This document shows positions 16,366-28,235 of a DNA stretch of 64,000 bases, piece by piece. Both the position numbers and the translations under genes were made by a program. The stretch's first letter is position 1, and the number at the start of each line of letters is the position of its first letter. The DNA comes from Stomorhina lunata (Eukaryota; Arthropoda; Insecta; Diptera; Rhiniidae). The stretch spans positions 54,018,174 to 54,082,173 of the forward strand of contig OW121740.1 in the NCBI GenBank assembly GCA_933228675.1, given 5' to 3'. Under the pieces are notes generated by a model. It searched no databases and was not told the origin of the DNA. It worked only from the letters and a program-made list of their open reading frames with translations.

Positions 16366-16654
16366 TCTTGAATTACCTTCACCACAGAATTTCATAATTT
16401 CAACAACGCAAAAGAAATTTGGTAGAATTTTTGAAAGACCAATTGACCTATTTCACTAATTTCACATGATTATCGCACATACATCTCGCTAAATTTTACC
16501 ACAGAAATGGGTAATGTTAGGTTTAAAGACCGCAATCTTTTGTGACTATATATAGGTTTCTAATTTACATTACCCCATATAAGATGACCATGCCCTTAAA
16601 TAACTCCCACAGAGTATCATATTTTATATTCTTAAACGAGCAATAATTGTATAT

Positions 16655-17990
16655 ATATATATATTTATATATATATATAGAATGGCTATCTCGAAAACGG
16701 CTCTAACGATTTTGATAAAATTTGGACAGTGGGTATCTTTTTTGATGTATAGGTTTGGTACTTTTTTGAAACTATGTCCGATAGGGGGTAAAAAAGGGTG
16801 AAAATAGTTTTTTTGGCACCTTTTTAACCCACTCTTATATTTTAAACTAAAGAATATAGAAAGAAACTTGGTACTGCAATCAATAGATGTAAAAAAAAAC
16901 ATGAAACACGTATTTGGTACTTTTTTGATTTTGGAGCCAAAATGGGTAAAAAAGGGATAAAATGATAACTTAACATCTCCAAAGTAATATGAATAGGAAC
17001 ATTATACATTATGCTAAATGCGTTTTAAAAAAATGTACCGAATTCAATTGGCACCAAAAAAGTACCAAATATACATATGGAACTTTTAGAAATTAGGGAA
17101 TAAAAAGGGGGAAAAATTAGTATTATTTTAAACAAATGAATGTTTGTCTATATGTTCTTTATAGAATAGTAAACTGTAAATTTGATTGTGTTATGCTCTT
17201 TAGCGAAGATGTTGCGGATAAGCCGGCGAAGGTTTTAAAGTTGATAAGACTAATTTCCGACATATGGCGCCACTGAAAATTACTAAAAATTAATTAAATC
17301 GTAAACTGTACATTTGATCATGCTATGATCTTTAGCAAAGTTGTAGCGCATGAGCCGACGAAGGCTTTTTAGTTGGTATGAATAATTTCCGACAGGTGGC
17401 GCTACAGAAACTTACTCAAAGTCAATTTAATCGTAATACATTTAATCATGCTACAATCTTTAGCAAAGTTGTTGCACATGAGCCGACGAAGGTTTCTTAG
17501 TTGGTATGAAGAAATTTCGACAGGTGGCGCTACTGAAATTTACTCAAAGTCAATTTAATCGTATGCTGTACATTTAATCATGCTATAATCCTCAGCAAAG
17601 TTGTTACGGATAAGCCGAAGAAGGTTTATGAATTGGAATAAGCAAAGTCCGATAGGTGGCGCCACAGAAAACTACTCAAAATGAATTAAATCGTAAACTG
17701 TGCATTTGATCAGACTATAATCTTTAGCAAAGTTGTTGCGCATGAGTCGACAGAGGTTTCTGTTGATATGAATAATTTCCAAAATTATTCAAAATGAGTT
17801 AAACTGTAAACTATGCAAACTATGTGTTGGTCGGACAAAATAAATCAAATAATTCAAAATTAACTGAATATTTCTACAATGTCTTTCCTCTAAATTTATT
17901 TTAGCACTTTATAATATAAAATATATAAAAACTTTAAAATCAATGCTTATCATAAAGCTCCGAGCAAGGCTCGGTCTACCAGGTACTGTA
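16655..17990 (+). mobile_element. Helentron/DINE-like non-autonomous element, copy B
   Basis: Starts next to a short TA tract with GAATGGCTATCTCGAAAACG, contains the AAAAAAGTACC-rich block, then about five ~130-bp tandem units (GGTGGCGC markers at 17264-17660), and ends GCTCCGAGCAAGGCTCGGTC followed by CAGGTACTGTA. The stem CCGAG...CTCGG lies roughly 15 bp from the end, where a Helitron-type hairpin would be. It is the inverse of copy A about 15 kb away. Confidence 0.6.
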
Positions 17991-18138
17991 AAATGAACTG
18001 TGTAACAAGTAGAGCAATTCTGTTGAAATCACATGTCGTCGGGATCCTGATTATCCAGCTCAGGCCAAAATAAGTTGATAATTTACCTTTACCCTTGCCG
18101 TTAACAGTGATGGTCTGACTAACGTCGTTCTAAAAGAA

Positions 18139-19055
18139 ACAAGTAAGAAAGTGCTATAGTCGGTCAAGCCCGATCATGTGATACCCTTCACAACTAAGGT
18201 CAAAGGTGTTCTTTTACGTGTACAAAGATAAATATTTCCTAAATTTTGTTCAAATACAAACATTTCTTTAAGACTTAAATATTTTAGCTATTTTCATCAT
18301 TTTGACTTATATTGGGGCTAGGGTCAAATGTGGACCGATTATCTTGGAATTTGACAAGTTGATTACAGTTTTTACAAAAATTATGTATGCAAAAAATAAA
18401 ATTGATATTATTTTCAGATTTATGACCGTTTTATTGATATTTGTCTCATATAATGCGTTTTGATATAAGAGTTTGTATGGGAGCTATGGTCAAATGTGGA
18501 CCGATTTCAACTTGGTGCAGTGATTCTGGTTTACATAAGCAATATTTGTTTTAAATTTCTTGAAAAAATATTGATATTTGTAGCCAAAATATCAATTCCG
18601 GGAAGTGGGGCCTATGGGAGGTACCATAAATAATAGACCGATTTTGACAAACTTCAACAGCCATAGTCCCGCTATCAAAAAAATGAACTGTGCCAAGTTT
18701 CATTAAATTATCTTGAGATTACTTTGATTACATGGTTTACATGGGGGTCTAGCCAGACCGAAGCTACGTACGGACGGACTGACATCGCTTAATCGATAGT
18801 CCCGCTATCAAAAAAATGAACTGTGCCAAGTTTCATTAAATTATCTTGAGATTACTTTGATTACATGGTTTACATGGGGGTCTAGCCAGACCGAAGCTAC
18901 GTACGGACGGACTGACATCGCTTAATCGACTTAGAAAGTGAATCTAAGTCTATTGGTATACTAAAAGGTGGGTCTAAGACAAATATTTCTATGCGTTACA
19001 TACATCAGCACAAGCTTATAAACTCCTTTCCGCCCATTTTGGTGAAAGATATAAA
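18139..19055 (+). mobile_element. mini-me-type element, copy 1 (with internal duplication)
   Basis: Begins ACAAGTAAGAAAGTGCTATA, with TCGGTCAAGCCCGA and GATACCCTTCACAACTAAGG near the left end, and the right end reading TTGGTGAAAGATATAAA. The inside has the family landmarks: GGGAGCTATGGTCAAATGTG, GGGGTCTAGCCAGACCG, ACGGACGGACTGACATCGCT and TGGTATACTAAAAGGTGGG. The GGAC/AGAC tract corresponds to the GTCY proto-microsatellite reported for dipteran mini-me elements. Contains the 133-bp duplication at 18664-18929. Confidence 0.7.
18664..18929. repeat. 133-bp tandem duplication, copies apparently identical
   Basis: Units 18664-18796 and 18797-18929 read the same throughout by eye, beginning TAGTCCCGCTATC and ending CGCTTAATCGA. 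The lack of differences indicates a very recent event. Confidence 0.95.
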
Positions 19056-19104
19056 AATGCCCTAAAAGCCTAGAGAACGGTACGTTATTATAAGATACCG
19101 TTAT

Positions 19105-19730
19105 TATACCCTTCACCACCATAGATGAATAGGGTATATTAGGTTTGTGCTAATGTTTGTAACGCATAGAAATATTGGTCCAAGGACGATCCCTATTCTT
19201 TTTGGGTGAAATCGGATTACTATTTCGGTTGCCTCCCATAGTTATCACTTCCCGGAATAGAGTTTTTGGTCCTTTACAGCCACAAATTTAGTTGTACTTT
19301 AATAATATTCAGCACAAATATTGTTTATCATAACCTTAATTAGTGTACCTAATTTTGTGGAAATCGGCCCATATTTGAACATACCTCCCATGCAAGACAC
19401 ATTCTCAAAAGACATTTATATACAAATAAAAACGCAAAAACGTTAATAACTCTAAAGATAAATGCATTTGATTACTTAAACTTTGCACAGATAAATATTT
19501 TATAAATATGAACCAATAACCAAAATATGGTAACAATCGGTACACAATTGACCCTAGCTCCCATATCAGGCGCTTAGCCGGAAATGATATAAATCTCGAA
19601 ATTTTGAAAAAATAGCACATAGTATATGTATGCATGTCTCTTAAGACTTAAGGAAAACTTGTTTCATTGTTTGTCCATATTTGACCTTAGTAGTGAAGGG
19701 TATGTTATAGTCGGCGCTTTTCTTACTGGT
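19105..19730 (-). mobile_element. mini-me-type element, copy 2 (reverse orientation)
   Basis: Starts TATACCCTTCACCACCATAG and ends GTGAAGGGTATGTTATAGTC, i.e. the family in reverse. The interior is diverged and lacks the GGAC tract. It lies only about 50 bp from copy 1 in tail-to-tail arrangement. Confidence 0.65.
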
Positions 19731-20049
19731 TTTTTTTATTGTCTTTGTGTACTTAACTTTGTTTCCGACTTAGTTAGGAACTTTAAAAAAAATATTTTTT
19801 GTGTGTGAGTAAGTTCAGTATAACATAATAAGGTACTGTTTCTTTTTGAACTTTGGTTAGATATCACCGAAATTTTTGTTCATTCTCTGTGTGGACTGCA
19901 TTCAAAATGTGCAATGGCACATGAATTAGATCTAAATTTCCCCAATAGAATAACTTTAGGCTTAATGGGTCAAATCACTCGATCTTGGTGGACAGTTCAC
20001 AACAGCACTGTCAAAAAACGTAAAATTTCGTTTTAGTTGATGATGGAAA

Positions 20050-20300
20050 ATAGATACTTGGAAAAATTAATAATATCAAAATTTTTTAGCATCAAAATTT
20101 TTTGGCATCAAAATTTTTCTTTACAAAATTTATCGGCATCAAAATTTTCTTCTACAAAATTTTTCGATAGAAAAATTTTCGGTATAAATTTTTTTCTTTG
20201 GAATAATTATCGGCAAAAAAATTTTTATAGAATAATTTTCGGCTTAAATTTTTTTCTATAGAAAAATTTCCGGTATAAATTTGTTTTATAGAAACTTTTT
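20050..20300. repeat. minisatellite of ~33-36 bp related to the CTATAG satellite
   Basis: Tandem degenerate units with AATTTTCGGTATAAATTTTT and TTCTATAGAAAAATTT; earlier units read GGCATCAAAATTTTT. Period 33-36 bp. It shares only the TTCTATAGAAAA core with the large satellites. Confidence 0.75.
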
Positions 20301-20547
20301 TGGTGTTTGGTATTTATTTATAAATTCTCATTCAAACGCAAACTAATTTAAGATTATATCTCTTTTAATTCAGGAGATATTACATTCCCTTTTTTTGCCC
20401 TTTTTTGTCCTTGTTTTACGCCTTAAGCGACGGAATTCCTAAAAATCCATACTTTTTTAAGGGATACGAAAGGGTAAAAAATGTGCTTGAAATTACATCG
20501 TTTGAATATTGTTTTTATATTAGGTCCGTGGTAACCGCACAAAAATA

Positions 20548-20870
20548 GGGGCCAAATTACGGAATTCGATATCGATCGAAATCTTAGTTATTTTAAAAAC
20601 ATTTGTATAGCATACTTTAAGGATAATCAAAATTATTTAAAAAATGCACAGTTTACTATATTTTTTGAAGTTGTTTGCCAAAAGATGAACAACAGTAAAA
20701 GAGTTTTAATTGAACAATATATATTTTTAAAAACGAATCAAAATAGATACCAAATTTCAATAAACTTTTTGCTTCGAAGTAACTTTGAACATCCCTAAAG
20801 TATACTTCACAATATTCGCTTAAATGTCTGAGTTTTCAGTCGATATCGAATGTGGTAATTTAGCCCCAGG
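20548..20870. mobile_element. MITE of the GATATCGATCG family
   Basis: Left end GGGGCCAAATTACGGAATTC, right end GTGGTAATTTAGCCCC; both ends continue into GATATCGATCG / CGATATCGAAT. The middle (CCAAAAGATGAACAACAGTA) defines a subfamily shared with 25829-26149 and 26651-26970. Confidence 0.78.
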
Positions 20871-20978
20871 TTCCAGTGTTTAATGTTTTGCGACTTCCAT
20901 ATCATAAATTACAAATAAGTTTATGTTAGTATTTACTTTATAAGAGGTTTTAACTTATTAACATGTAAATAGTAAACA

Positions 20979-22507
20979 CAAGTAAGAAAGTGCTATAGTG
21001 GGTCAAGCCCGACCATACGATACCCTTCACCACTAAGGTCAAAGGTATTACTTTTCCTGTATAAAGACATATATTTGCTAAATTTTGCCAACATACACAC
21101 ATTTTCTCAAAACTTAAATATTAATGCTGTTTCCATCATTTGTACTTATATGAAAGCTAGATTCAAATGTGAACCGATTATCCCGAAATTTGACAAATTG
21201 ATTACAGTTGTTACAAAAGTTATGTATGCAAAAACAAGTAAGAAAGCGCTATAGTCGGTCAAGCCGACCATACGATACCCTTCACCACTAAGGTCAAAGG
21301 TGTTTTTTTTTTTGTATTAAGACAAATATTTGCTAAATTTTGCCATCATACAAACATTTTCTCAAAACGTATATATTCAACCTGTTTCCGTCATTTGGAC
21401 TTATATGAGAGCTAGAGTCAAATGTGGACCGATTATCTCGAAATTTGCAAAAAATAAACTCAAAATTTTCATTATCTTTAGATTTACGAGCGTTTTAGTG
21501 ATTTTTTGTCTCATTTAGTGCGTTTTTGAAGAAGAGTTTGTATGGGAGCTATGGTACAGTGATTTAAGTTTACATAAGCAGTATCTGTTTTAAATTTCAT
21601 GAAAAAATATTGATATTTGTGGCCAATATAGCAATTCCGGGAAGTAGGACCTATGGGAGGTACCATAAATAATGGACCGATTTTGACCAATTCCAATAGC
21701 CATGGTCCCATTATCAAAAAAATTATCTGTGCCGAATTTCATCAAATTATCTTTAGAATTGCGACCTGTAGTTTGATTACAAGGTTTACATGGGGGTCCA
21801 GCGAGCCGTCCAGCCAGCCAGACGGACGGACGGACATCGCTAAATCGACTCAGAAAGTGATTCTAAGTCTATTGGTATACTAAAAGGTGGGTCTAAGACA
21901 AATATTTCTATGCGTTACAAACATCAGCACAAACTTATAATACCCTTTCCACCTATGGTGGTGAAGGGTATAAATAAACTAAAAATTCTAATTATCTTTA
22001 GATTTACGAGCGTTTTAGTGATTTTTGTCTCATTTAGCGCGTTTTTAAAGAAAAGTTTGTATGGGAGCTATGGTCAAATGTGGACCGATTTTAACGAAAT
22101 TTGGTACTGTGATTTAAGTTTATATAGACAGTATTTGATTTAAATTTCATGAAAAAATATTGATATTTGTGGCCAATATAGCAATACCGGGAAGTGGGAC
22201 CTATGGGAGGTACCATAAATAATGGACCGATTTTGACGAATTTCAATAGCCATGGTCCTATTATCAAAAAAATGATCTGTGCCAAATTTCCTCAGATTAT
22301 CTTTAGAATTGCGACCTGTAGTTTGTTTACAAGGTTTACATGGGGGTCCAGCCAGCCAGACGGACGGACATCGCTAAATCGACTCAGAAAGTGATTCTAA
22401 GCCTATTGGTATACTAAAAGGTGGGTCTAAGACAAATATTTCCATGCGTTACATACATCAGCACAAGATTATAATACCCTTTCCATCTATGGTGGTGAAG
22501 GGTATAA
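20979..22507 (+). mobile_element. mini-me-type element, copy 3, interrupted by copy 4
   Basis: Left part 20979-21234 stops at ATGTATGCAAAAA and right part resumes at 21972 with ATAAACTAAAAATTC; in uninterrupted copies (29323, 23713) these two strings are adjacent. The right part ends GGTGGTGAAGGGTATA at about 22505. Copy 4 fills the gap. Confidence 0.75.
21235..21971 (+). mobile_element. mini-me-type element, copy 4, nested in copy 3
   Basis: Complete unit from CAAGTAAGAAAGCGCTATAG to GGTGGTGAAGGGTATA. Contains the GACGGACGGACGGACATCGC tract (about 21819-21838) and TGGTATACTAAAAGGTGGG. Left and right ends share inverted ATACCCTTCACCAC. Confidence 0.75.
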
Positions 22508-23469
22508 ATATTAAAATAAATAGATAATACTAGCGACTAAAATGTGCTAAAATACGATGTTTACAACTTTGTTTTGATCAGTTCATCATTTGTGTAAAAT
22601 AATTATTCACACATTTAATTTACCCAGCAACAATTACATTGTTTACTTCTTACATTAGTAGTAAATTTTAAGATACATACATATATACATATGTATATAT
22701 GTATGTATCTAAATGTTACTCTTGTTGGTGGTCCATTTTGTGGTACAAATTTTGTACCACTAACCGACTATCGTGCTTTTATTATGTTATATCGTGAATG
22801 TAAAAAGTTTTTTCGCTGGTCATTATCATTAGACTCTGTAGAGGTAAACAATTTTTACACACACCTACAAATAAATATTTTGAACATTATTTTTACCGTT
22901 AAATTTAATTACTTGTGTGAATATTTCTTCGATACTAAAATAATTTCAAATTAATTTTGATTTTGTTGAGTGACATTGTTGTTTTGCCGGGTATTAAAAT
23001 CCAAATCCAAAGAAAGAGGCGTAAAAATGCAAAAGTAATTTTCGTTTCATGGGAGTCTATTTGCCTTTTCTCTAAAACTTGTTCACATTTTAAGATAATT
23101 TGTTAAGCCCTAGGGGGGTTTTTAGACTAAAAACAAATCGTGCTTATAAAAATAATTAGTTTTTAATTACACTGAGATTTCTTATTGTGAACGTTATAGT
23201 AATTGTTTTAATTTTTTGTTCGCTTTCGTTTGTAGATCTTAATTTGATTGCTCTATTAACTTGAATTTAATTACATGTCAATTATTTGAAATTTGATAAA
23301 CAATTAAATACAATTGAAAAATTGTTTTTGTAATTAATTGTGATTTAATAACTGATAAATATTTAAACAATGTTGTGGTGTTAATGGACATATCATAAAT
23401 ATTTTTTAATTTTTTTTAACAATTTATAAATCATTTGAAATTAACTAAATATGTAATTCTAAATAAAAT
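22508..23469. other. no established gene; one short non-random open stretch
   Basis: A palindromic ATACATATGTAT patch (22680-22710) precedes an open stretch at 22712-22851 whose translation (VTLVGGPFCGTNFVPLTDY...) is less biased than neighbouring frames and is followed by GAGGTAAAC, a possible donor. No domain and no acceptor partner found. The remainder is AT-rich. Confidence 0.25.
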
Positions 23470-24236
23470 CAAATAAGAAAGTGCTATAGTCGGTCAAGAC
23501 CGAACATACCAAACCCTTTACCACTAAGGTCAAAGGTGTTCCTTTTCCTGTATAAAGACAAATATTTGCTAATTTTTTCCATCATACAAACATTTTCTCA
23601 AAACTAATATATATTTAAGCTGTTTCCGTCATTTGGACTTATATAGGAGCTAGGGTCAAATGTGAACCGATCATCTCGAAATTTGAAAAATTGAGTTTTT
23701 ACAAAAATTATGTATGCAAAAAATTAAACTCAAAGGTCTCATTATCTTCAGATTTGCGTGAGTTTTAGTGATTTTTGTCTCATTTATTAGTTTTGAGAGA
23801 AGAGTTTATATGAGAGCTATGGTCAAATGAGGTCCGATTACAGTGATTTTGCCTTACATAAGCGGTAATTGGTTTGAATTTCATGAGAAAATATTAATAT
23901 TTATGGCTAAAGTATCACTTCCGGGAAGTGGGACTTATGGGAGGTACCATAAAAAATAGAACGATTTTGACGAATTTCAATAGCCACTATCAAAGACATT
24001 ATTTGTGCCAAATTTCATCAAATTATCTTTAGAATTGCTACCTGTACTTTGATTACATGACTTACATGGGGGCACAGCCAGCCAGCCGTTCAGTAAGACA
24101 GACGAACCGACTGACATAGCTAAAGCGACTCAGAAAGTGATTCTAAGCCTATTGGTATACTTAAAGGTGGGTCTAATATTATATACATCAGCACAAGCTT
24201 ATAATACTCTTTCCACCTAAGGTGGTGAAGGGTATA
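23470..24236 (+). mobile_element. mini-me-type element, copy 5
   Basis: From CAAATAAGAAAGTGCTATAG to GGTGGTGAAGGGTATA, with the usual interior order: TCAAATGTGAACCGAT, GGGACTTATGGGAGGTACC, then a diverged AGACAGACGAACCGACTGAC tract. Confidence 0.72.
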
Positions 24237-24289
24237 ACAAAACATTGACAGTGTTCATAGTTTATCAAATTCCTAAGTTCATTTTCTCG

Positions 24290-25830
24290 AAGCTAGACGG
24301 GGTTTAACGTGTCCTCACTGAGTCCCCCAAATATCTACTGGGGGTGTTTATTCTAGTCTTTAAGCTGCAATGGAGCCTAAATACCCAATCTATGGCGTTT
24401 AAAGCAGCTATTGCATTATATTCGTGTGGAACAGCCTTAGGCAATACATTAGACCTTTCCCCGGCAAACACGTCCTGAATCTTTGAGATGGTTTTAAAGC
24501 CTATATTCATGTATGGTGCTCTTGTTTGGTAGCCTGCTCTATGTAAGGCTCATCACTGAGGATTTCACGAGTTTCATTAATGATTGTGATATTTACGAAA
24601 ATTGTAAAAAGTCTTCGGCTTCTGGTGGTATTGGCTGCCTACGAAGGCTTATCAGCGTTGCTCTCTGCCCTAATGATTACTGATGCCATTAGGACTTCGC
24701 CTTCAAAGGTACTCTATACTATGCTTAACAAGCTTCTGGCTGAGCTAATGACCCTTAACTCAGCTATCAGGTTAAGTACCACATGATATTGGTTCCCTTC
24801 AGCTATAGGCCACTGCATTCTGGGTAAACTAATAACTCTCCCCAACAGCCCATTTTTAGACCGCTACTTTATCGTGGAAGTCTCCGGAACTCTAATCGAT
24901 TCTATAGGTGGACTCCTAGAGATAAGCACAAATGGATCTAAACCGAAAAGGTTGGTGGCTCTTTCGTCCCACTATTAGGGGGTCCCAGAACTCAGCAGTA
25001 TTAAACGGGCTGAAATTATAGCCATTTATAGAGCGGGCAAAGGTGCCACAGAATATACTATAGAGATATTCGTTTCAGTATTGATAGTTAAGCCGCCATT
25101 CATTCCTTGTCTACCGTTACGACATCAGGGAAGAGCCTTAGGCAATACATTAGACCTTTCCCCGGCAAACACGTCCTGAATCTTTGAGATGGTTGTAAAG
25201 CCTATATTCATGTCTGGTGCTCTTGTTTGGTAGCCTGCTCTATGTAAGGCTCATCACTGAGGATTTCACGAGTTTCATTAATGATTGTGATATTTACGAA
25301 AATTGTAAAAAGTCTTCGGCTTCTGGTGGTATTGGCTGCCTACGAAGGCTTATCAGCGTTGCTCTCTGCCCTAATGATTACTGATGCCATTAGGACTTCG
25401 CCTTCAAAGGAACTCTATACTATGCTTAACTAGCTTCTGGCTGAGCTAATGACCCTTAACTCAGCTATCAGGTTAAGTACCACATGATATTGGTTCCCTT
25501 CAGCTATAGGCCACTGCATTCTGGATAAACTCATAACTCTCCCCAACAGCCCATTTTTAGACCGCTACTTTATCGTGTAAATCTCTGGAACTCTTATCGA
25601 TTCTATAGGTGGACTCCTAGAGATAAGAACGAATGGATCTAAACCGAAAAGGTTGGTGGCTCTTTCATCCCACTATTAGGGGGTCCCAGAACTCAGCAGT
25701 ATTCAAAGAGCTGAAAATATAGCCATTTATAGGGCGGGCAAAGGTGCCACAGAATATACTAGAGAGATATTCGTTTCTGTATTGATAGTCAAGCCGCCAT
25801 TCATTCCTTGTCTACCGTTACGACATCAGG
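24290..25830 (+). pseudogene. LINE reverse transcriptase / RNase H fragment, internally duplicated
   Basis: Read in three + frames with stops and frameshifts, it resembles the end of a LINE pol: KYLLGVFILVFKLQW, MAFKAAIALYSC, LKPIFMYGALVW (end of reverse transcriptase), then MITDAIRTSPSKVLYTMLN (the linker ITGA.R..P..AL...L) and ISTNGSK ... KRAEIIAIYRAG (RNase H, family TDGSK and AE..AI). RNase H after RT suggests the I/LOA/R1 groups rather than Jockey. Units 24429-25129 and 25130-25830 are a 701-bp direct tandem duplication with few differences. It is a dead fragment. Confidence 0.75.
24429..25830. repeat. 701-bp direct tandem duplication of the LINE fragment
   Basis: GCCTTAGGCAATACATTAG occurs at 24434 and 25135, and GACATCAGG ends the units at 25129 and 25830; both offsets are 701. 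The copies differ by scattered substitutions, and the stop patterns differ slightly. Confidence 0.95.
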
Positions 25831-26149
25831 GGCTAAATTATGGCATTCGATATCGATCAAAATTTTAGACATTTTCAAAATATTTGTATAGCATACTTTA
25901 AGGACAATAAAAATTATTTAAAAGATGCAGAGTTTACTATATATTTTTGAAGTTATTTGCCAAAAGATGAGCAATAGTAAAAGAGTTTTAATTGAACAAT
26001 ATGTTTTTAAAAACGAATCAAAATGGATACCAAATTTCAATAAACTTTTTGCTTCGAAGTAACTTTGAACATCCCTAAAGTATACTTCACAATATTTGCT
26101 TAAATATCTGAGTTTTCGATTGATATCGAATGCGGTAATTTGGCCCCAG
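25829..26149. mobile_element. MITE of the GATATCGATCG family, abutting the LINE duplication
   Basis: Left end GGGCTAAATTATGGCATTCG begins where the second LINE copy ends (GACATCAGG); right end GCGGTAATTTGGCCCC. Highly similar to 20548-20870. Confidence 0.78.
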
Positions 26150-26460
26150 TTCTTGCTCATTAATGTCGGGCATCCCTAAATAAGATGGCGAGTCATTTCA
26201 ATATAGGACCCGCATGGGATACGAAGTTAGAACAGTGTTTCTGGTTATATTATTGCGTATAATATAGCAAAGCTCGGTGCTTTCCTTAGTCAGTAGGACA
26301 TCAATATATTCATAGAACCAATATATAGGAATACCGCTATCAGTCGGTAAATTGCAATTTCTATATAGTTCCGCACAAACCAGCTGGAACACATAAACAA
26401 CCTGTTCAGTCTCAAAAATAACCTAGCCCACTTAAGACTTGGTACAACTTCTTATCTGAC

Positions 26461-27113
26461 TGCCAAATCGCCACATTCGATACCGATTGTAAACTAAGTC
26501 TTTTAAGCAAATATTGTGTTACATACCTTAAGGCTTTTCAAAATAATTATTTTTTATATTTTTGCAAGAAGTTTAATAAAATTCAATATCTAAACATATC
26601 CGTTTTTTTGTCAAAACATTCAGTTCAAAGGAAATTTTTTTACTATGATTGGCCAAAATACCACATTCGATATCGATCGAAAACTCAGACTTTTAAGCAA
26701 ATATTGTGAAGTATACTTTAGGGATGTTCAAAGTTACTTTGATGCGAAAAGTTTCTTGAAATTTGGTATCCATTTTGATTCGTTTTTAAAAATATATATT
26801 GTTCAATTAAAACTCTTTTACTATTATTCATCTTTTGGCAAATAACTTAAAAAAATATAGTAAATTGTGCATCTTTTAAATAATTTTGATTATCCTTAAA
26901 GTATACTATACAAATGTTTTAAAAATATCTAAGATTTCGATCGATATCGAATGCCGTAATTTGGCCCCAGGAAACTTTTGACAAATAAGTTACATTGTAG
27001 TGAACCATATATACATATAATATTTTATTTAGATTAACCTCAAGGTATGCTACACAAATGTTTTTAAAATATCTTACATTTCGATGAATATTGAATGCGG
27101 CGATTTGGTCCCT
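26461..27113. mobile_element. MITE of the GATATCGATCG family, split by a nested copy
   Basis: Left part begins TGCCAAATCGCCACATTCG and runs to TTTACTATGATT; right part resumes GGAAACTTTTGACAAATAAG and ends GAATGCGGCGATTTGGTCCC. In the uninterrupted copy at 34600-34918 the junction reads TTTACTATCGGGGAACTTTT. The inserted DNA is itself a MITE of the other subfamily. Confidence 0.75.
26651..26970. mobile_element. nested MITE inside 26461-27113
   Basis: Left end GGCCAAAATACCACATTCG, right end GCCGTAATTTGGCCCC. Belongs to the subfamily with CAAAAGATGAATAATAG in reverse, like 20548 and 25829 but inserted in the opposite orientation. Confidence 0.78.
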
Positions 27114-27899
27114 GATTCTAGAAAAAGTTTTGGTGCGTCCTAAAGTCTATCAAAATGAATTTAAGCTGCAGCCTCAGATACTAAACATTTGTTTTAGGTT
27201 CATCTTATATGGGAAAAATACAACTCTAGATTTTTTTAAATGTCAATTTTTAGACAAAAATTTTCGAAAAAAAATTTTGGGTCATTTTGGTCCCCATGTC
27301 TGTTATGGGTTAAAAAAATATTTTTAATATAACCATTCTTACAAATAACTATTGTTATTAATTTTGATCGAAATTCGCCACTAAATTCATAACATTTCGT
27401 GTTTTTGGCACTTAATTTTGACCTTTGACCTCGATGAAAAAAGGGTTAAGCTCACCCAATATCAAAGAAAGTTCTAGTGGACATTCCTCAATGACTGGAC
27501 AATTAAATTCAATATCAGAGTTATCAAAATATAACTTAAATAACATTTACTATGCATCTATTGAAATAATGTCCAAAAATTTACCTTTTCGCGAAATTTT
27601 ACGATTTCAAGTCGCATGTACGACGAATACATATGAGATATCAAACTGAACTTTTTTTGGATTTTATTACCACATCTGTCTATTTTAACACGATGATCAA
27701 AAATTTTAAAGTGTTGAATATTTTTTTAACAAAATTTTCTAAAACTTAAAAATTGAGTTTTTAAACGGTCCTTAAAAATTAAATTAAATAAATAAATTAA
27801 TAAATTAATAAATATTTTAATAAATTTCAACTATTTAGTACTTATAAGTCCTTATATCACAAGGGATGTCTTACTTTGTAATTTCTGTACTCTAAAGTT
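27114..27899. other. no gene seen
   Basis: AT-rich. Short open frames at 27091-27327 and 27425-27649 carry no recognisable motif. Confidence 0.35.
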
Positions 27900-28235
27900 A
27901 ATTTTTTGCTGCATATCCTTAGGCGTGTTGAAAAGGACACGAATTTTCTGGGGAAAATTGCAATTACTTAAAAACTACTGCATGGATTTTTAGTTTTTAT
28001 AACTCTAATGAAAGCTGATTTAGTCTTCTACATTCAATTATTGGTTTTGCCAAAAACATAAATTTATTTACCAAAAAACGAAATAACTACAATTTTTTCC
28101 CATACAAATCGGTCCTAGAAATAAATGTCCTGTGCGACCGATTTTAGATTTCTATCTTTAATTTAAAACGCAAATTAACATACAGAAAACTAGACACACA
28201 GACAGACTGACATAGAACTATGTATTAATTTTCAA
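27900..28235. other. possible old mini-me-like remnant
   Basis: Contains CGGTCCTAGAAATAAATG, GTGCGACCGATTTTAG and CACACAGACAGACTGACATAG, resembling the ACCGATTTT...GTCY arrangement of the mini-me copies, but no clear ends are seen. Confidence 0.3.

Noticed and set aside
24304..24510. Minus-strand 68-codon frame
   Set aside because: Shadow of the LINE reverse transcriptase fragment, whose recognisable motifs are on the plus strand.
26198..26392. Minus-strand 64-codon frame (MFQLVCAELYRNC...)
   Set aside because: Looks non-random, but I recognise no domain, and it sits between two MITEs; possibly an old retroelement piece, not enough to call.
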